A DNA stretch of 64,000 nucleotides from NCBI GenBank assembly GCA_024196135.1, contig JAMQCK010000003.1, positions 1-64,000 on the forward strand, given 5' to 3'. Shown here one piece after another: positions 33,424 to 44,590 of this stretch. The stretch's first letter is position 1; each line of letters begins with the position of its first letter. The notes below the pieces were generated by a model. The model was given only the letters and a program-made list of their open reading frames with translations. It was not told the DNA's origin and did not search any database. The translations under genes were made by a program, and so were the position numbers. The DNA is from Pleurotus ostreatus/Saccharomyces cerevisiae fusant (lineage: Eukaryota; Opisthokonta).

Positions 33424-34441
33424 ATCTCGTCTGCGGCTCGAACGTGAACTCCCGTACAATACTACTATGCTAATAGTTCGCGACTATGTATATGCCTCTT
33501 CCATTGTCTACATCCGAACATATGTAATGCCATGAATGTTGTATCCTCTCCTGAACACGACTTTGCCAAGCAGCTGTGAAAGGAAAGGCAGGGAACGAGG
33601 TTAATGATGGTCTGCAGCGACGCGGTCAAGGATTACTGGTCGTGCTGTCTGTCCGGACGCGACCTTTTCTCCATTAACCAATCTGTACCATCCCCCGCCC
33701 GCCCGATGTACTCTACACTGTCCCTGAACTCCTACATAGCAGCAGCACCGTGTAGTGACGTAGACCCGCTGGCACGTCGAAGCTGCGTCCGTTGCATCCT
33801 CAGCGCAAGCTTCTAGTCGTCCTTAGCCTACGCTTCTAGCCGCCCCCGAAGTTCGCTGAAGAGTCGAGGTACCCGACACCTCCCGATTCCCAGCGCAGAT
33901 CCATGCGTCATCGCGGACGCCGCCGGTCCGCCAGCGCACCCCGCGCGTCCAGCAGACCTCCGGGGCAGGGGCAGTCGAGTACGAATGCGGGGAGTAAAGC
34001 TTCCGCTGGGCTTGAACGTCGCGGTCATAAGCTGATTGAATGGAGCGGGGTCAGAGCGCGCATGGAGTCCCCTCAGAGCGTGGATGGAGCAATATCAGAA
34101 CGTGAACGGAGCGACATCAGAACGTGAATGGAGCGGGTCAATAGGCTCATTGAGCGGTCGCTGTTGCGTGTTGACTGCGTGTCTCCCATTCACCCCACTT
34201 GGGACGCCGCCCGCCGCGTCAGCTGGACCTTATCCCCGAAGAATCCGTGTTGGACAGGATCGGACGCCGATGAAGGTGGAGACTGGGGGGCTGAAGGTAA
34301 GTGCGGGCGAGTATAAGTGAGGGGGAGCGTGTACCTGCTCTTCAGTAGCGCGTCCTCGCCCCGACGCGTCGCTGCCCGGGCTTGCAGGCTCCTCCTCGTC
34401 CCCTGCTCAGCCTTGCCGCCCTATCATACACTAGCGCCGCC
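33424..34441. other. Intergenic region with a 22-bp tandem repeat
   Basis: No gene is recognised in this 1-kb stretch apart from the repeat at 34038-34140 and a TATA-like TATAAG at 34312-34317. Confidence 0.45.
34038..34140 (+). repeat. 22-bp degenerate tandem repeat, 4-5 copies
   Basis: Units run as (g/c/a)A(T/C)GGAGC...TCAGA(G/A)CGTG with 22-bp spacing: successive units carry ATGGAG or ACGGAG followed by TCAGAGCG or TCAGAACG. Repeats are clear by eye. Confidence 0.7.
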
Positions 34442-34855
34442 ATGCCCTCTTCCATCCTCCCCGAGCACTTCGACCCCTTCGCCGTCCACCACTTCACGCG
34501 CTTCGCCTCCCCGCCACCACGATCGCGGAACGCGCAGAGCTCGCGCGATCGCCCGCCAACGCATGCGGCCGCGCAGGAGGCGCCCTCACGGACGCAGGCG
34601 AGCAGAGGGCAGACTGGCCCGAGCACGCCGAGCGCGTCCACGGCGAACAATGCTTAAGGGATGGCGAGGATGTAAGCGTGTTGATCGCGACGCCATGCTT
34701 GGCCTCATCGTTGCCCGCAGGTCGTTCACCCGATCGATACCCGCAATGGGATGTGTTGTCCAACAGTGGGGTTCGTGAGCTGATGCTCTCGCGTCCCCTA
34801 CAACACACGGACGAATCCATCAGCCATCGAACCGTATACCCATGTCGAAGATAAG
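34442..34855 (+). pseudogene. Broken small gene or remnant, unknown
   Basis: An ATG at 34442, 125 bp after TATAAG, opens MPSSILPEHFDPFAVHHFTRFASPPP. After about residue 25 that frame becomes low-complexity and stops at 34655. The next frame, entered near 34515, is open to about 34855 and has a more protein-like composition (TIAERAELARS...LIATPCLASSLPAGRSPD). This pattern suggests a one-base frameshift near 34515, but no family is recognised and no intron would fix it. Confidence 0.3.
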
Positions 34856-34969
34856 AATCGAACAATCTTATAACATTCACGACCATGTACTATAATACAC
34901 TGTACTCCTACACACGAATAAGCCTTGACGAACATGCAGTCCGAAAACGAAGGACTCACAATTACTTCC

Positions 34970-35895
34970 TCATAACGGGCACGGCTCCTTCGTTCACTCG
35001 ACGTCCTGATAGATGCTCCTCGACGTCCTGATAGTTGCTCCTCAAGGACTCGTCCATCGTCTTCGTTGGTCTCCACACCAGAGCCCTCGACTGGATGGTC
35101 TTGCACCCCGAGCTCGAGCCAGAGTTATACGAGCCTTGATCGGATGGTCAGAGCAGCAACAACAAGGCGACGCGCCCCCAAAGTACTCTCCGTAACCGAC
35201 ATTGGCTCAGCACTCTTCGCGCGCCCCGGCTTGACCACTGCTCCACCCCCACATCGGCACCCTGGCCAACTACGCCAAGATGGCCCGACGCATCACTCAA
35301 GCGACGCCTGCGCTCAAGCGACGCCTGAGACCTGCGGCCCCTGCAGCGACCTGTGCTTCGCCGGACGAGCGGGTGGTCGGCGAAGACGTAGATGGTGACC
35401 GGCGAAGACGTAGATGGTGACCGGCGAAGACGTAGATTGTGACCGGCGAAGCCGTAGACGGTGGCGGGGAGGATGATGTCGGTGCAGACGAAGCAGGTTG
35501 GCTCGGCGGAGACAACTGCGATGTCGACGCGGGGCGGTGGGTGAGAGGCTTTAGATTCGATCGGGGCTGGCTTCGTCGTCGTAGATGGTGCCAGTGGCTT
35601 GCGCGCCGCGCGTCGTCGGAGCGGATTAGCGGTATCCGGTAAGGTAGCTGGTACGAGGAGCATGTAGGGGAGCGCACGGTGTGAATGTAAGTCAAAAGAC
35701 AGCCAAACTTCCTCCCGCACTCGTTGCTTCCTCGATGAGCTTGCTGTCGTCCAATGCGCCCACAACAGGGTGCACGCCGGACTGACGCAGCCTCTCAACC
35801 TTCTCCCCTGATCGGACGAGGGCAAGGATGTTGAAGGAAGATGCATTGGATTGTGTAAGGAGGCGGTCAAGGACAGTGCCGTCGATGCAACCTGC
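34970..35895 (-). pseudogene. NAD(P)-dependent epimerase/dehydratase-like pseudogene
   Basis: Pieces of a fungal Rossmann-fold epimerase family lie in order on the minus strand but in different frames. GCIDGTVLDRLLTQSNASSFNILALVRSGEKVERLRQSG with VVGALDDSKLIEEATSAG is near 35895-35710. ATGTIYDDEASPDRI, followed by a stop, is near 35600-35555. VDIAVVSAE and ILPATVYGFAG are near 35525-35450. GHLGVVGQGADVG is near 35280. IQSRALVWRPTKTMDESLRSNYQDV is near 35090-35020. At least three frame changes and an internal stop rule out a functional gene. The N-terminal exon with GxxGxxG is missing. The 252-codon minus-strand frame across the region is a patchwork, not the gene. Confidence 0.7.
35376..35466. 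repeat. 21-bp tandem repeat inside the pseudogene
   Basis: Three to four copies of a unit containing GTAGATGGTGACCGGCGAAG. On the minus strand each encodes a version of TVYGFAGH (seen as TIYVFAGH), so the repeat was built from the conserved ILPATVYG region of the dead gene. Confidence 0.8.
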
Positions 35896-37435
35896 ACGAT
35901 CGTCACGTCAGTAGCTGTAGAGGTTCGCCGTCGGGTAGATGACGCACCCGAGATGCCTGTCCTTCTTGCGTCGACTTCGACAGGACTTGAGGGAGCTGAG
36001 CTGTACGAGTGACATCGTCGTCCGAGCAGTACCTAGGTACCCGTGCTGGGGGACCACCGATATCACTCTCTTGCGCAACGCCCAAATGGTCAAGGGGTTT
36101 CCTCTGCGCACTGAGCTCACTATGGCACCAGATTCATGCCTTCTTCCAGGGCGTCCATGCGTGAGGAGGACGAAGCTCGTGCCGATGTGGAAAGCGACTG
36201 ACGCGCCCTCCGGTTCTTCAACGACGAATGGATGCGTGTGCCGCCGGGCGTCACACTGAAACATTCTTCCTTTGCAAAGGAGAGCGGCAGGCGGGGGACA
36301 AGTATCGGGCTCGCCGTCGTCAAAAGACTTCGAAAGACTTGGAGGACTTGGATTGGAGAGGTGAAGGAGAAAGTTCAGATGGGGAAGAATGAGCACGTGC
36401 AAAGTGATCATCAAACTTACCGAGTACAGCTTCAACACTCCTTGACCTCAACCACTGGCCCCATCCGAACATCTCTGGCGAAGTAGGGCGCTTGAACATC
36501 CTCAAAATGTGCTGCTATTGCTTCTGCTCCCTTGACGAGGCTGCTGTGGCGATGGGCTCCATCGGACGAATGATAGCGCTGGCTACTCCTTGCGGACGAC
36601 ACGGACCAAGTTCTACGGTGTCCGGGCGTCCTGGAACTGGCTGTGCTGCATCTACACTGCAATCCGGTGCTACGATACACGTGCGCGCGCGTCTCTCCGT
36701 TGATATCTGGCGCTCGCGTGAGGTCCGGCGGTCTGCCGTCCAAGTTGGGGAGCGTGCATTCGGAATGCGCACTCAAGCTGTCGCCCGGGGTCACGCCTTG
36801 CACAGCGCGATCGCTGTATGGCGATGACACCGCCTACTGGCTGTGAACAGGGTGCACCCCAATTCGCTATGGCTTTCGTCTACTTATATTGCGTTGCGAC
36901 GCAGCTCCGATAATCTGTAAGCTGCTTGAATGACTTGTAGTATGTGATATGTCTTGCAGATGCCGTTATACTCGCAGGTCCATTCACTCAAGGCATCTAC
37001 AATCACTTGCAGCGGTTCTTTGCTTGGAACTTGAGAAGATCCAGTCCAAGAATCAAGATCTATCCACGGCACGCAAGCGAGCTCGGCTCGCACATGCTTC
37101 TGGGAGTACATGGACTCGAACCTTCGTTTGGTAGGGAATGAGAGGGCTCGGACAGTACAAGAACACCATCTGGCCCGCGGGACGTACAGCGAGACCCTGC
37201 AGGACGGACGATATCGGTGACTAAATATGGATCTTCCGCCGCTTTAGTTCCGCTCCGATTCCCACCATAAACATCCCTATAAGGTAAGCAAAGAGCCTCC
37301 GGTCACCCAATGAGCACAGCCACTGGATTCAGGCATTCCCGCCGCGTCCGCCCTGCTGTTTGCCTGTACTGCCTGCCTGGACACTGCCTCTCAGGCTCTT
37401 GACAAACACAACCAACTCTCTACCTTTAAAAGAGG
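35896..37435. other. No gene recognised
   Basis: Several open frames occur (minus 35908-36438, minus 36432-36830), without recognised motifs or splice-supported joins. One minus-strand stretch, MFKRPTSPEMFGWGQWLRS near 36500, looks protein-like and is followed by a GTAAGT donor, but no second exon was found. TATAAGG at 37278-37284 may serve metacaspase-like gene C. Confidence 0.4.
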
Positions 37436-39736
37436 ATGACACATCCCAAGTCATGCGCATTGAATCCCCACATGCTACGAACGATATTCAACTTCTTGAC
37501 TGGCGTCGTGCTTCTTCTCATCGCATGGGAAGGGTGCGCCTTCGTATCGGAATGTCCGCACGGTCAATTCTGCTCGTTGGTGGTGCCGAACGACGCCCCC
37601 TGGACGAAGTCTCGCTGGAAGTACGTGCGAAGCCTCCTACGGACCCTCTGTCACTTGTACCCCGGCTTCACTCGCCCCGTCCGGAAGCGCGCCCTACTTA
37701 TCGGGATCTCATACCGCGAGCGAGACAAAAGGTGGTGGTTGCGCGGGACTCACAGCGACGTGAAGAAGCTTCGAAAGCTACTCATCGGTGCGTAATACGG
37801 TCCCCCTCGCTGATCCCCGCGACTAACATCCCGACGACAGAGCGATACGGATTCCGTCCGCAGGATATCACGATTATGGTAGATAGTAAGGGTGCACGAA
37901 GGGATCTCTGGCCGACGGAGAACAACATTGTACGCATTGTCCTCGTTAACATCCGACACGATCTAACGTCCCCTTCGCAGCGTCGGGAGCTGTCGCGTCT
38001 CACTCATGACTGCGCCCTTCGTGTGTAGCTGTGCTTTTCGTCGCTTGATGAGACTAACGCATCTCCCCAGGCGATCGCTTCGTTTTCCTATGTGCGCGTC
38101 CCCTTACGGCTAGCTTCATCTTGGCACTTCCTCACAGCGTCCACATATAGATGCGGGTCACGCGGGTCAGAAGCCCGAGCTCTTCAAGCACACCGAGGCC
38201 GATGGCTTCGATGAATGTGCGCACTGTCGCCGCCCTTCTTGCCCCGCTGACCCTGTGCAGTCATTGTCCCATGTGACGCGGACGACATGGAGGGTTCGGG
38301 GTGTATCTTGGATAACGTGCGCCCGCTATCTTCTAGCCCTTGTCGTGACGATACTCATGTCGGACGCAGGACCTCTACAAGGACCTCATTAGGCCGTTGA
38401 AGCCGCGTTCTCGCTTTGTCGTGAGTGTCGCTGATCGCCGTCACTGTCTGTCCCGACTGACCGTACGTCTTGTAGGCCATTATTGACGCATGCCATTCGG
38501 GCACTCTGCTGGGTACGCTTCGAGTTCTCTCCTTCTATCTATGCTGATACCATGCACGTCAAGACCTGACCCATGATAAGTGCCTGTGCCCGGATGGATG
38601 GATAGGAATCTGTAAGTCTTGAACTCATTTCATCGCCGTGTTCTTATTAAATCAGTCCTGACGCCTGCCTCCAGTCATTTCCGCACTGCGCTGGGGTTCG
38701 TAGTGACTGACCTCCTCTCGCGATGAAATGTCTGATCATCCCACAGTACGTGAATGGACCTGCAACTTTCTCGGTATCCCTACGTCGAACGACGACCCCC
38801 TCGACACGCTCGAAGAGCACGCTGACGCCGACGACTTCTTCTACAAGATCCCAACGCTCGAACGTCTCTCCAACTCCTGGCGCTTCTGCCAAGGTCTCTG
38901 CCGTCGCGTCTTCCAGCCGCACGATCCTTGGGTGGTATGTATTCGTCAGTGCCCATCTCCAATCCACTGGCCGTTGACCAGCCTGGTTGCAGATCTGCTT
39001 CAGCGCGTGCAAGGACGCGGAGTCTGCCATTGAGATGAAGGATGTCTCGATGACGAAGGCGAGCTAAGTTCCTATCCTGTAGTCTGTCCATTGGCTTATC
39101 GTTTCATCAGGTGCTTGTCCGTGCCCTAGGTGAGTTATCCGCGACTCCTGTAGATCCGTCGATTAAGACATCAGTCCTCTAGACTCCGCTGCGCGACGCT
39201 CGCGTAGATTCTTCCTCGAAGAATTGCTCTCAATCGCCCGGTGCGTGCTCCATTCCCCTCTGTCATTCTTTCTCTCTGAACGCTCTCCACCACAGCGCCA
39301 ACATGGCTGCCGATTTTTCCGCGCGATGGCAGGAGCACCTACGCAAGAGAGCTATGAACGAGGTCGAGCTCTGCGACCCCTCCTTTAACCCCAGCCTGCT
39401 CAGCCCCTGGGCCTTTGGACGCTCGATATCCCTCCCTGACTCGATACCAATCTTCTTCCCGTCCACACCATTTGGGATTACAACTACCCCGCGCCTATTC
39501 TTCTTCGATAAGTGGCGCTGGCTGTCGGGGGAGGATCACGACCCTGAGGAATGGCCCGTTCCAGCAAAGCTGCAGGTGAGTATATCGTCAGGGTGTAGGC
39601 GACTGATAGCTGACGAGCGTTTAACGCCCAGATGACCTCGAACGCACCCCGGGTAGGTCACACATGATCTATCGAGAGAGGGGTGGTGTTGACCTGGCCG
39701 CGACAGTTTACCAAGCTCGAAAGGTTCTGGATCTGA
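37436..39736 (+). CDS. Metacaspase-like protein C (caspase domain, peptidase C14)
   Basis: Third paralogue, 22 kb from the tandem pair, with the same splice plan. An N-terminal hydrophobic segment (MLRTIFNFLTGVVLLLIAWEGCAF, residues about 12-35) is absent from A and B and could be a signal anchor. Then RKRALLIGISYRERDKRWWLRGTHSDVKKLRKLL, a His motif FVFLYAGHAGQK with Tyr split by an intron as in A, IVPCDADDMEGSGCILDN, and a Cys motif AIIDACHSGTLLDLTHDKC, closer to canonical DxCHSG than A and B. The p10-like motif is ICFSACKDAESAIEM, followed by MTKVLVRAL. The 21-nt micro-exon MTSNAPR is at 39632-39652, with last exon FTKLERFWI. Both catalytic residues are kept, so activity is plausible. The hydrophobic start suggests membrane targeting (inference). 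Confidence 0.8.
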
Positions 39737-40024
39737 GCGGCACACTTACTACCTGCGACTGAAGCGACACGTGCTTCTTGCTAACGAGGGACTGCACAAG
39801 ATATAGCTAACTATAATGATATTTAATGAAGTCTGTAATGGCGTCCGATGAGACGGCGCCGAGCTGGGATGAAGACGATTATGCAGTATGTCATTGATCC
39901 ATTCAGACCGCTAGATTGTGCGAAAGCCGCACGGAAGATCATCTTCATTTCTTCATGGTAGTACAGACAACACAACAGTAACAAGCCGAAAAGCCAACAT
40001 ACAGTACATTTCTGCGACGCTCAT

Positions 40025-43000
40025 TTAACTATGTGACCAATGCGGGAACCCACCGAAGAGCGCCTGGCCGCCCTGCATAGCACCTCCGGCCACGCTTCCA
40101 AACGCGTTGACGGTGCCCTCGGCAACCTCGCCACCAGCCTGGATGGCCCTCGCCCCGAAGCCCAACCCCGAGCCAACATTGCTGCCCTTCGGCGGCTGCA
40201 CAACCTTCCCACCCGCCGGCTTGAGCCCCAGCTCCTCCGCGATAACACGCGCCCACTCCGCCTTCGTCTCGCCGCTCGCGCCCGTCGACGTATAGTCCGC
40301 CGCGCGCTTGTCCTCCTCGAAGTCCTGCGTGTTCAGCTGCTTCGCGTCCGTGTACACCGCGCGGCCGAAGGTGAGCGTGCCCGTTGCGAGCTGCGCGCCG
40401 CCTTCCGTGAGATGCGGGCCGTGCGCCGTCGCGTCGAACGCGTCCTCGGTGATGGCGACGCGGAGCTTGGCGCCGGGGGAGAAGGGGTGCTGCTCGGCGA
40501 GGGGCTGCAGAGCCTGCTCGGGGACCTCAACGTGGGCGATCACGCCGCGGGCGAGCTGCTCGGCGGAGAGCACGGACCCGAGGGCGAGCTTGACGTGCGC
40601 AGACGAAATTTGGGCGTTGGGAGCGCGGAGGAGCATGTGGTCGGCATGGGCCTCAGTCGGCGAGCCGTACACGTAGAACGGCGTGGTGGTCTTTGGGTAC
40701 GCCTTGTCGTAGTAGGCAGAGTTGAGCGCGCGCTGCTTGACGATCTCGATTTTGGAGAGGTCGACACCCTGCAGGTCAAGCTCGCTAGAGGGTGGTCAGT
40801 TCGACGGCTGCGACACAGAGGACATGACCTACGGGCCGGATATGTCGGCTGTGAAGCTGCGTTCGCCGCAGGAGCAAGCCCTCAGTACCTCGCTCATCTT
40901 GATTGCCGACGACGTGCGCAAGGTGTAGGTCGAGCCAGGGAACTTCGCCACCGCTGCCTTGTACTTGTCCCAGGCATCCGCGGGCATCTCGCCGACGCGG
41001 AGGATCACCTGCTGACGACCGTTCGCGTGATTGAACAGCGGACGGTACGTGAGATACAGCTGCTCGGTGCCCTGCATCGTGAACTCGTGGATCTGAGGCG
41101 ACACGGTGTTCCGTTTGACGACGACCTGAAGACGACAGTCAGCGACCACCACTCGATGTGACCTCCCGCCGCTATACTCACCTGCACCTCCTTCTCGAGG
41201 GTCTCCTGGAAGATCTTGGCGAGCTCCTTGACGAAGTCGCCCGCGGCCTGGAACGGCGACATGCAAACGTTGCGCAAGACGAAGAGATCCTGCTCCGAGT
41301 CCGTCTCGAGCCCCAGGCGCCTGTCGGGAATGAGCTGGAGTCCCAAGTATCGGACAAACCAAACATTTCTCACCGCTTATACGCATCCGCGCACTCGCCA
41401 TAGTCCGCGTGCGCGAAGGTCGTTGCACTCAGGAACATCGGGATTGTCTCAGGCAGCTCGCCCACGCTCGTCAGCGACAAGATGTCGAAGATCCGACTGT
41501 TCAGATAGTTCGCCTCCGCCACATCCGTGTTGGTTTCTCCGTTGATGCGGAAGTTGCACGCGAACGCGTTGATGTTGAGGTCGGACCCGAGCCCGCAAAT
41601 CTCGTCGAGAGCGTCCTTGTTCTGCACGATCGCCTGGTTGCTCTGGCCGAGGATGTTCTCGCGAATGAAAGCCTTCTCCTCGAGGATGGCCGCGTCGCCC
41701 TCGGCCTCACGCACAAATTTGTTGAACGGGACGACGATGAACTCCGTCTTATCGTCCGACATCGCTGCCCAGTGCGCGGAGAACTGAAGCTCGAGATCAG
41801 ACAGGGAGATAACAGCGGAGATGACAAGGAACTCACGCGGCGGCAGGTGAATGCGACCTCGCCAAGAAGCGCGCCTTGTCCATGCTTGTGCAGCCCGACG
41901 ATGTTGTTGTGCAGGTAGGTGGCCACGGCCGCCGCGCCAGGTTTGCTAGAGCTCCAGTCAGCGATCCGCCCAACAATCCAACAACCCACGCTCACCTGCC
42001 CTCAATCCCATACACCCCAATGCTGCCATTAGTGGCATCATGCAAATACGGCGCCGACCACGTCACCAAATACCGCATCCGCCCATCCTTATAACACAGC
42101 CCGCCCGCCGGATACGGCACATACCCCGCCTTATGCGGGTCGATTGTGATCGAGTCCGCGTCCTTCAGCGCATCGAACTGCCGCACGCTGTACTCCCGCA
42201 TCGTGATCGACGGCACGAAGTCGCGCGAGCCGTCCTCGTCCTCTTCGTCGTCTTCGCGGCTGATACCATCCGTCGGCGGGTCGCGGATCATGCTCGCGAA
42301 GTAGCCGCCCCAGGCGGCGTCGGCGTGCACGACGAAGGTCATGCCCAGCTCGGCGTACTTGTTGCGCAACTCGATGACCTCGTCGAGCGGGTCAACGGCG
42401 CCCTCCTCGGTGGAGCCGATGACGGCGACGACGCCGTAGACAGCTTGCTTCTTGTCAAAGCGCTCCTTCAGCAGCGCGTCGAGCTTCTCGACGTTGATGC
42501 GCGCGTTCGAGTCAACGGGGATGGGGATCGTGTTCGACGACCCGATGCCGACGAGAGCTGATAGCATGTGAGTATACGAACTTGCCAATGGGCAGGCCGA
42601 CTCACCCGCAGACTTCGGCCACGAATAATGCTTCGTGTTCGAGATCAGGTACTGCGGCGGCGCGGTGATGTTGTACTTCCGAATGAGTTCCTCGATGCCC
42701 GTGCTTTGAACCAAATACGGCGAAAGGGCAGCCGTCAGGAAGTCGTTCGTGATACCGTACTGCTTGATCAGCTCCTCCCCCATACCGAGGATGACAGGAA
42801 TGGGCAGGTTGAGAAGATGCCAGGAGTCCAGGTCCTTGAATAGTTGCGGCTCGGTGGGGCTGTCTGCCGTCGGGACCTTGAAGGAGTCCGCAACGAAGCG
42901 GAGCGGGCCTTCGGGGTCGGTCATCGCAGCGTGGACGGAGAGCGGGTAGAACTTGAGGTTGCGCGCTGCACAGCGTCAGCATAATCGCCAGCGCAGAGGC

Positions 43001-43776
43001 CTTGCCAGACTCACCAACCCTAAACAAGAGAGAAACCAAGTAAGTCGTCGAACAACAACCTTATCAAGCATGAACGTACCACATAGACTCCATGTTCGCA
43101 ATTGTACCATCGCAGGCGATATGTCCCCACGGCTGGATGGCAGACTCCGTGTCCGTAGGATAGCCCAGCATACTGCAGAGCTCGTTGCCGACCTCCAACT
43201 CGACGATCGTGGTAAAGGGGCTAGCCTCGAAGGCCACCTTCAAGATACGTGTAAGCGGCGCGTGTCGCCCGTCATGAAAAATAATAGAGCTCACGTTGTT
43301 GGGGTTGTTCAGAATGGTCGCAACCCATCCAAGTATACCCGGAAGAGACCTTGAAGACGTTCAGTCGGTGCGTTCGCAAGTCAAGGCGACAGAGACACGT
43401 ACGTCTCAAAGCTCATATGGCCAGCGTACCGCGGCGAGAAGAAGGGTACCGAGTATTTGTTCAGGAGGTCGACGATCAGGCCGGTTTGCTCGCGCAACTG
43501 GTTAACGTTCGCCTGGTATGTTTTCGATTCCTTGATGGAGTCGGTGATGAAGACCTGCACGCAATCGTTGAGATCCATTGACACGAGACTGGCATAGGGA
43601 AAGCTCACCCCATCCTCGACATAGTAGTTCTCGCGAACGCGCGCATGAGAGTCCACGGCACCGGCAAAGAGCTCCTTCAGCAGGTCGTAGTTCTCAGCGC
43701 GAGGGCCAAGGAACCACGCCGAGATGCTCTCGTGCATGTCCTTAAGGGGAGACGTTTGGTTCAGGTTATCTTCCAT
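40025..43776 (-). CDS. PLP-dependent group II amino acid decarboxylase with long C-terminal extension
   Basis: Very long (over 1,000 aa) basidiomycete decarboxylase, probably acting on an aromatic amino acid. The N-terminal half is the PLP fold: RYAGHMSFET, GHIACDGTIANMESMW, SNTKHYSWPKSA, VHADAAWGGYF (Asp that contacts the PLP ring nitrogen) and ITIDPHKAGYVPYPAGGL (Lys that forms the Schiff base). An acidic insert (REDDEEDEDGSRD) lies between the last two. The C-terminal half has FACNFRINGETNTDV, LPETIPMFLSATTFAH and a last region with GSPTEAHADHMLLRAPNAQ and a Gly-rich tail. This plan resembles the calcium-activated non-canonical aromatic amino acid decarboxylase described from Psilocybe; that link is from memory. 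About eight introns; the frame is intact. A minus-strand TATA box is at 43826-43832. Confidence 0.8.
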
Positions 43777-43825
43777 GATGATGTCGTAGGAAGTGTGGTT
43801 GTCGCCGATAGAGGATGCAGCCAGT

Positions 43826-43832
43826 CTTTATA
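43826..43832 (-). promoter_or_regulatory. TATA box of the decarboxylase gene
   Basis: TATAAAG on the minus strand, about 50 bp before the ATG at 43776. Confidence 0.55.
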
Positions 43833-44590
43833 TGCCAGTCCCATCCGACGCTGTAGGTCCGGCTGACGTAGGCGGCGAGCTCGGGGAGCCGTCGATGGTG
43901 AACTGCGCATCTTCACTCGTGATAGGTGTTGACAGCATCCACTCGAGCTATTCGCCTTCCAAAGGAAGGTATACCGAGCAGGACCATCGCGAGGAGCATG
44001 ACCGACATTGGCGCGGGCTGGGGACTGAATGCGTTGGAGACGATATCAGAAATATCCGTAGGCAGCTGTTCATCGCCGACGCTTCCATAGGTGGGTTGAC
44101 GACACTATCTGTAGCCTTACGGCTCGAATCCTGTCGATGCAAGCTGATAGAAAGGCCAAGACCCGTTGAGGCGCAGTCAAGGCGGTCGCCGAAAGCTGCT
44201 ATTCGGGCGCAGCTGACTCCCGAGGGACCATCAGGAAGTTCATATAGAGCGAAGTATCGAGGATTCCAACGTCCGGCGAGAACATGAGGGTAGGATACAA
44301 ATCAGCAACGGCCAGAATAGGGCCGATGGGAAAGGCCGACAACTGACTTTGTGCTTGCTTGACATCTGCTACCTTTGTTTGTCGACGTTTGTCTGCTTCC
44401 TTATTTGTGCATGCTTGGCACTTCTCTTGCGCTGCTCTGAGAAAGATTGGGGCATCGTTGGCATACTCCTGAGCTACTAGAACAAGCAATTCGACTACAG
44501 TACTCTACACTCTAAATTCTATTCAGATGTTGTTACACTTTTCAATTCCTTCAAAGTTCCTTCGAGTCGTGGCGCGCTCAAACCACCCCC
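43833..44590. other. Intergenic region between decarboxylase and phosphofructokinase
   Basis: No gene is seen; it holds the decarboxylase promoter and the phosphofructokinase 3' flank. Confidence 0.5.

Noticed and set aside
35148..35906. 252-codon minus-strand open frame as a gene
   Set aside because: Only its VDIAVVSAE...ILPATVYG part matches a protein family; the rest of that family is in other frames, so this is a pseudogene patchwork.
37112..37122. tRNA-like B-box (GGTTCGAGTCC) on the minus strand
   Set aside because: Flanking bases do not form a T-stem, acceptor stem or A-box at the right distance.
40040..41161. 373-codon open frame on the + strand
   Set aside because: Antisense to the decarboxylase exon that carries clear family sequence; Arg/Leu-rich composition is typical of a GC-rich shadow frame.
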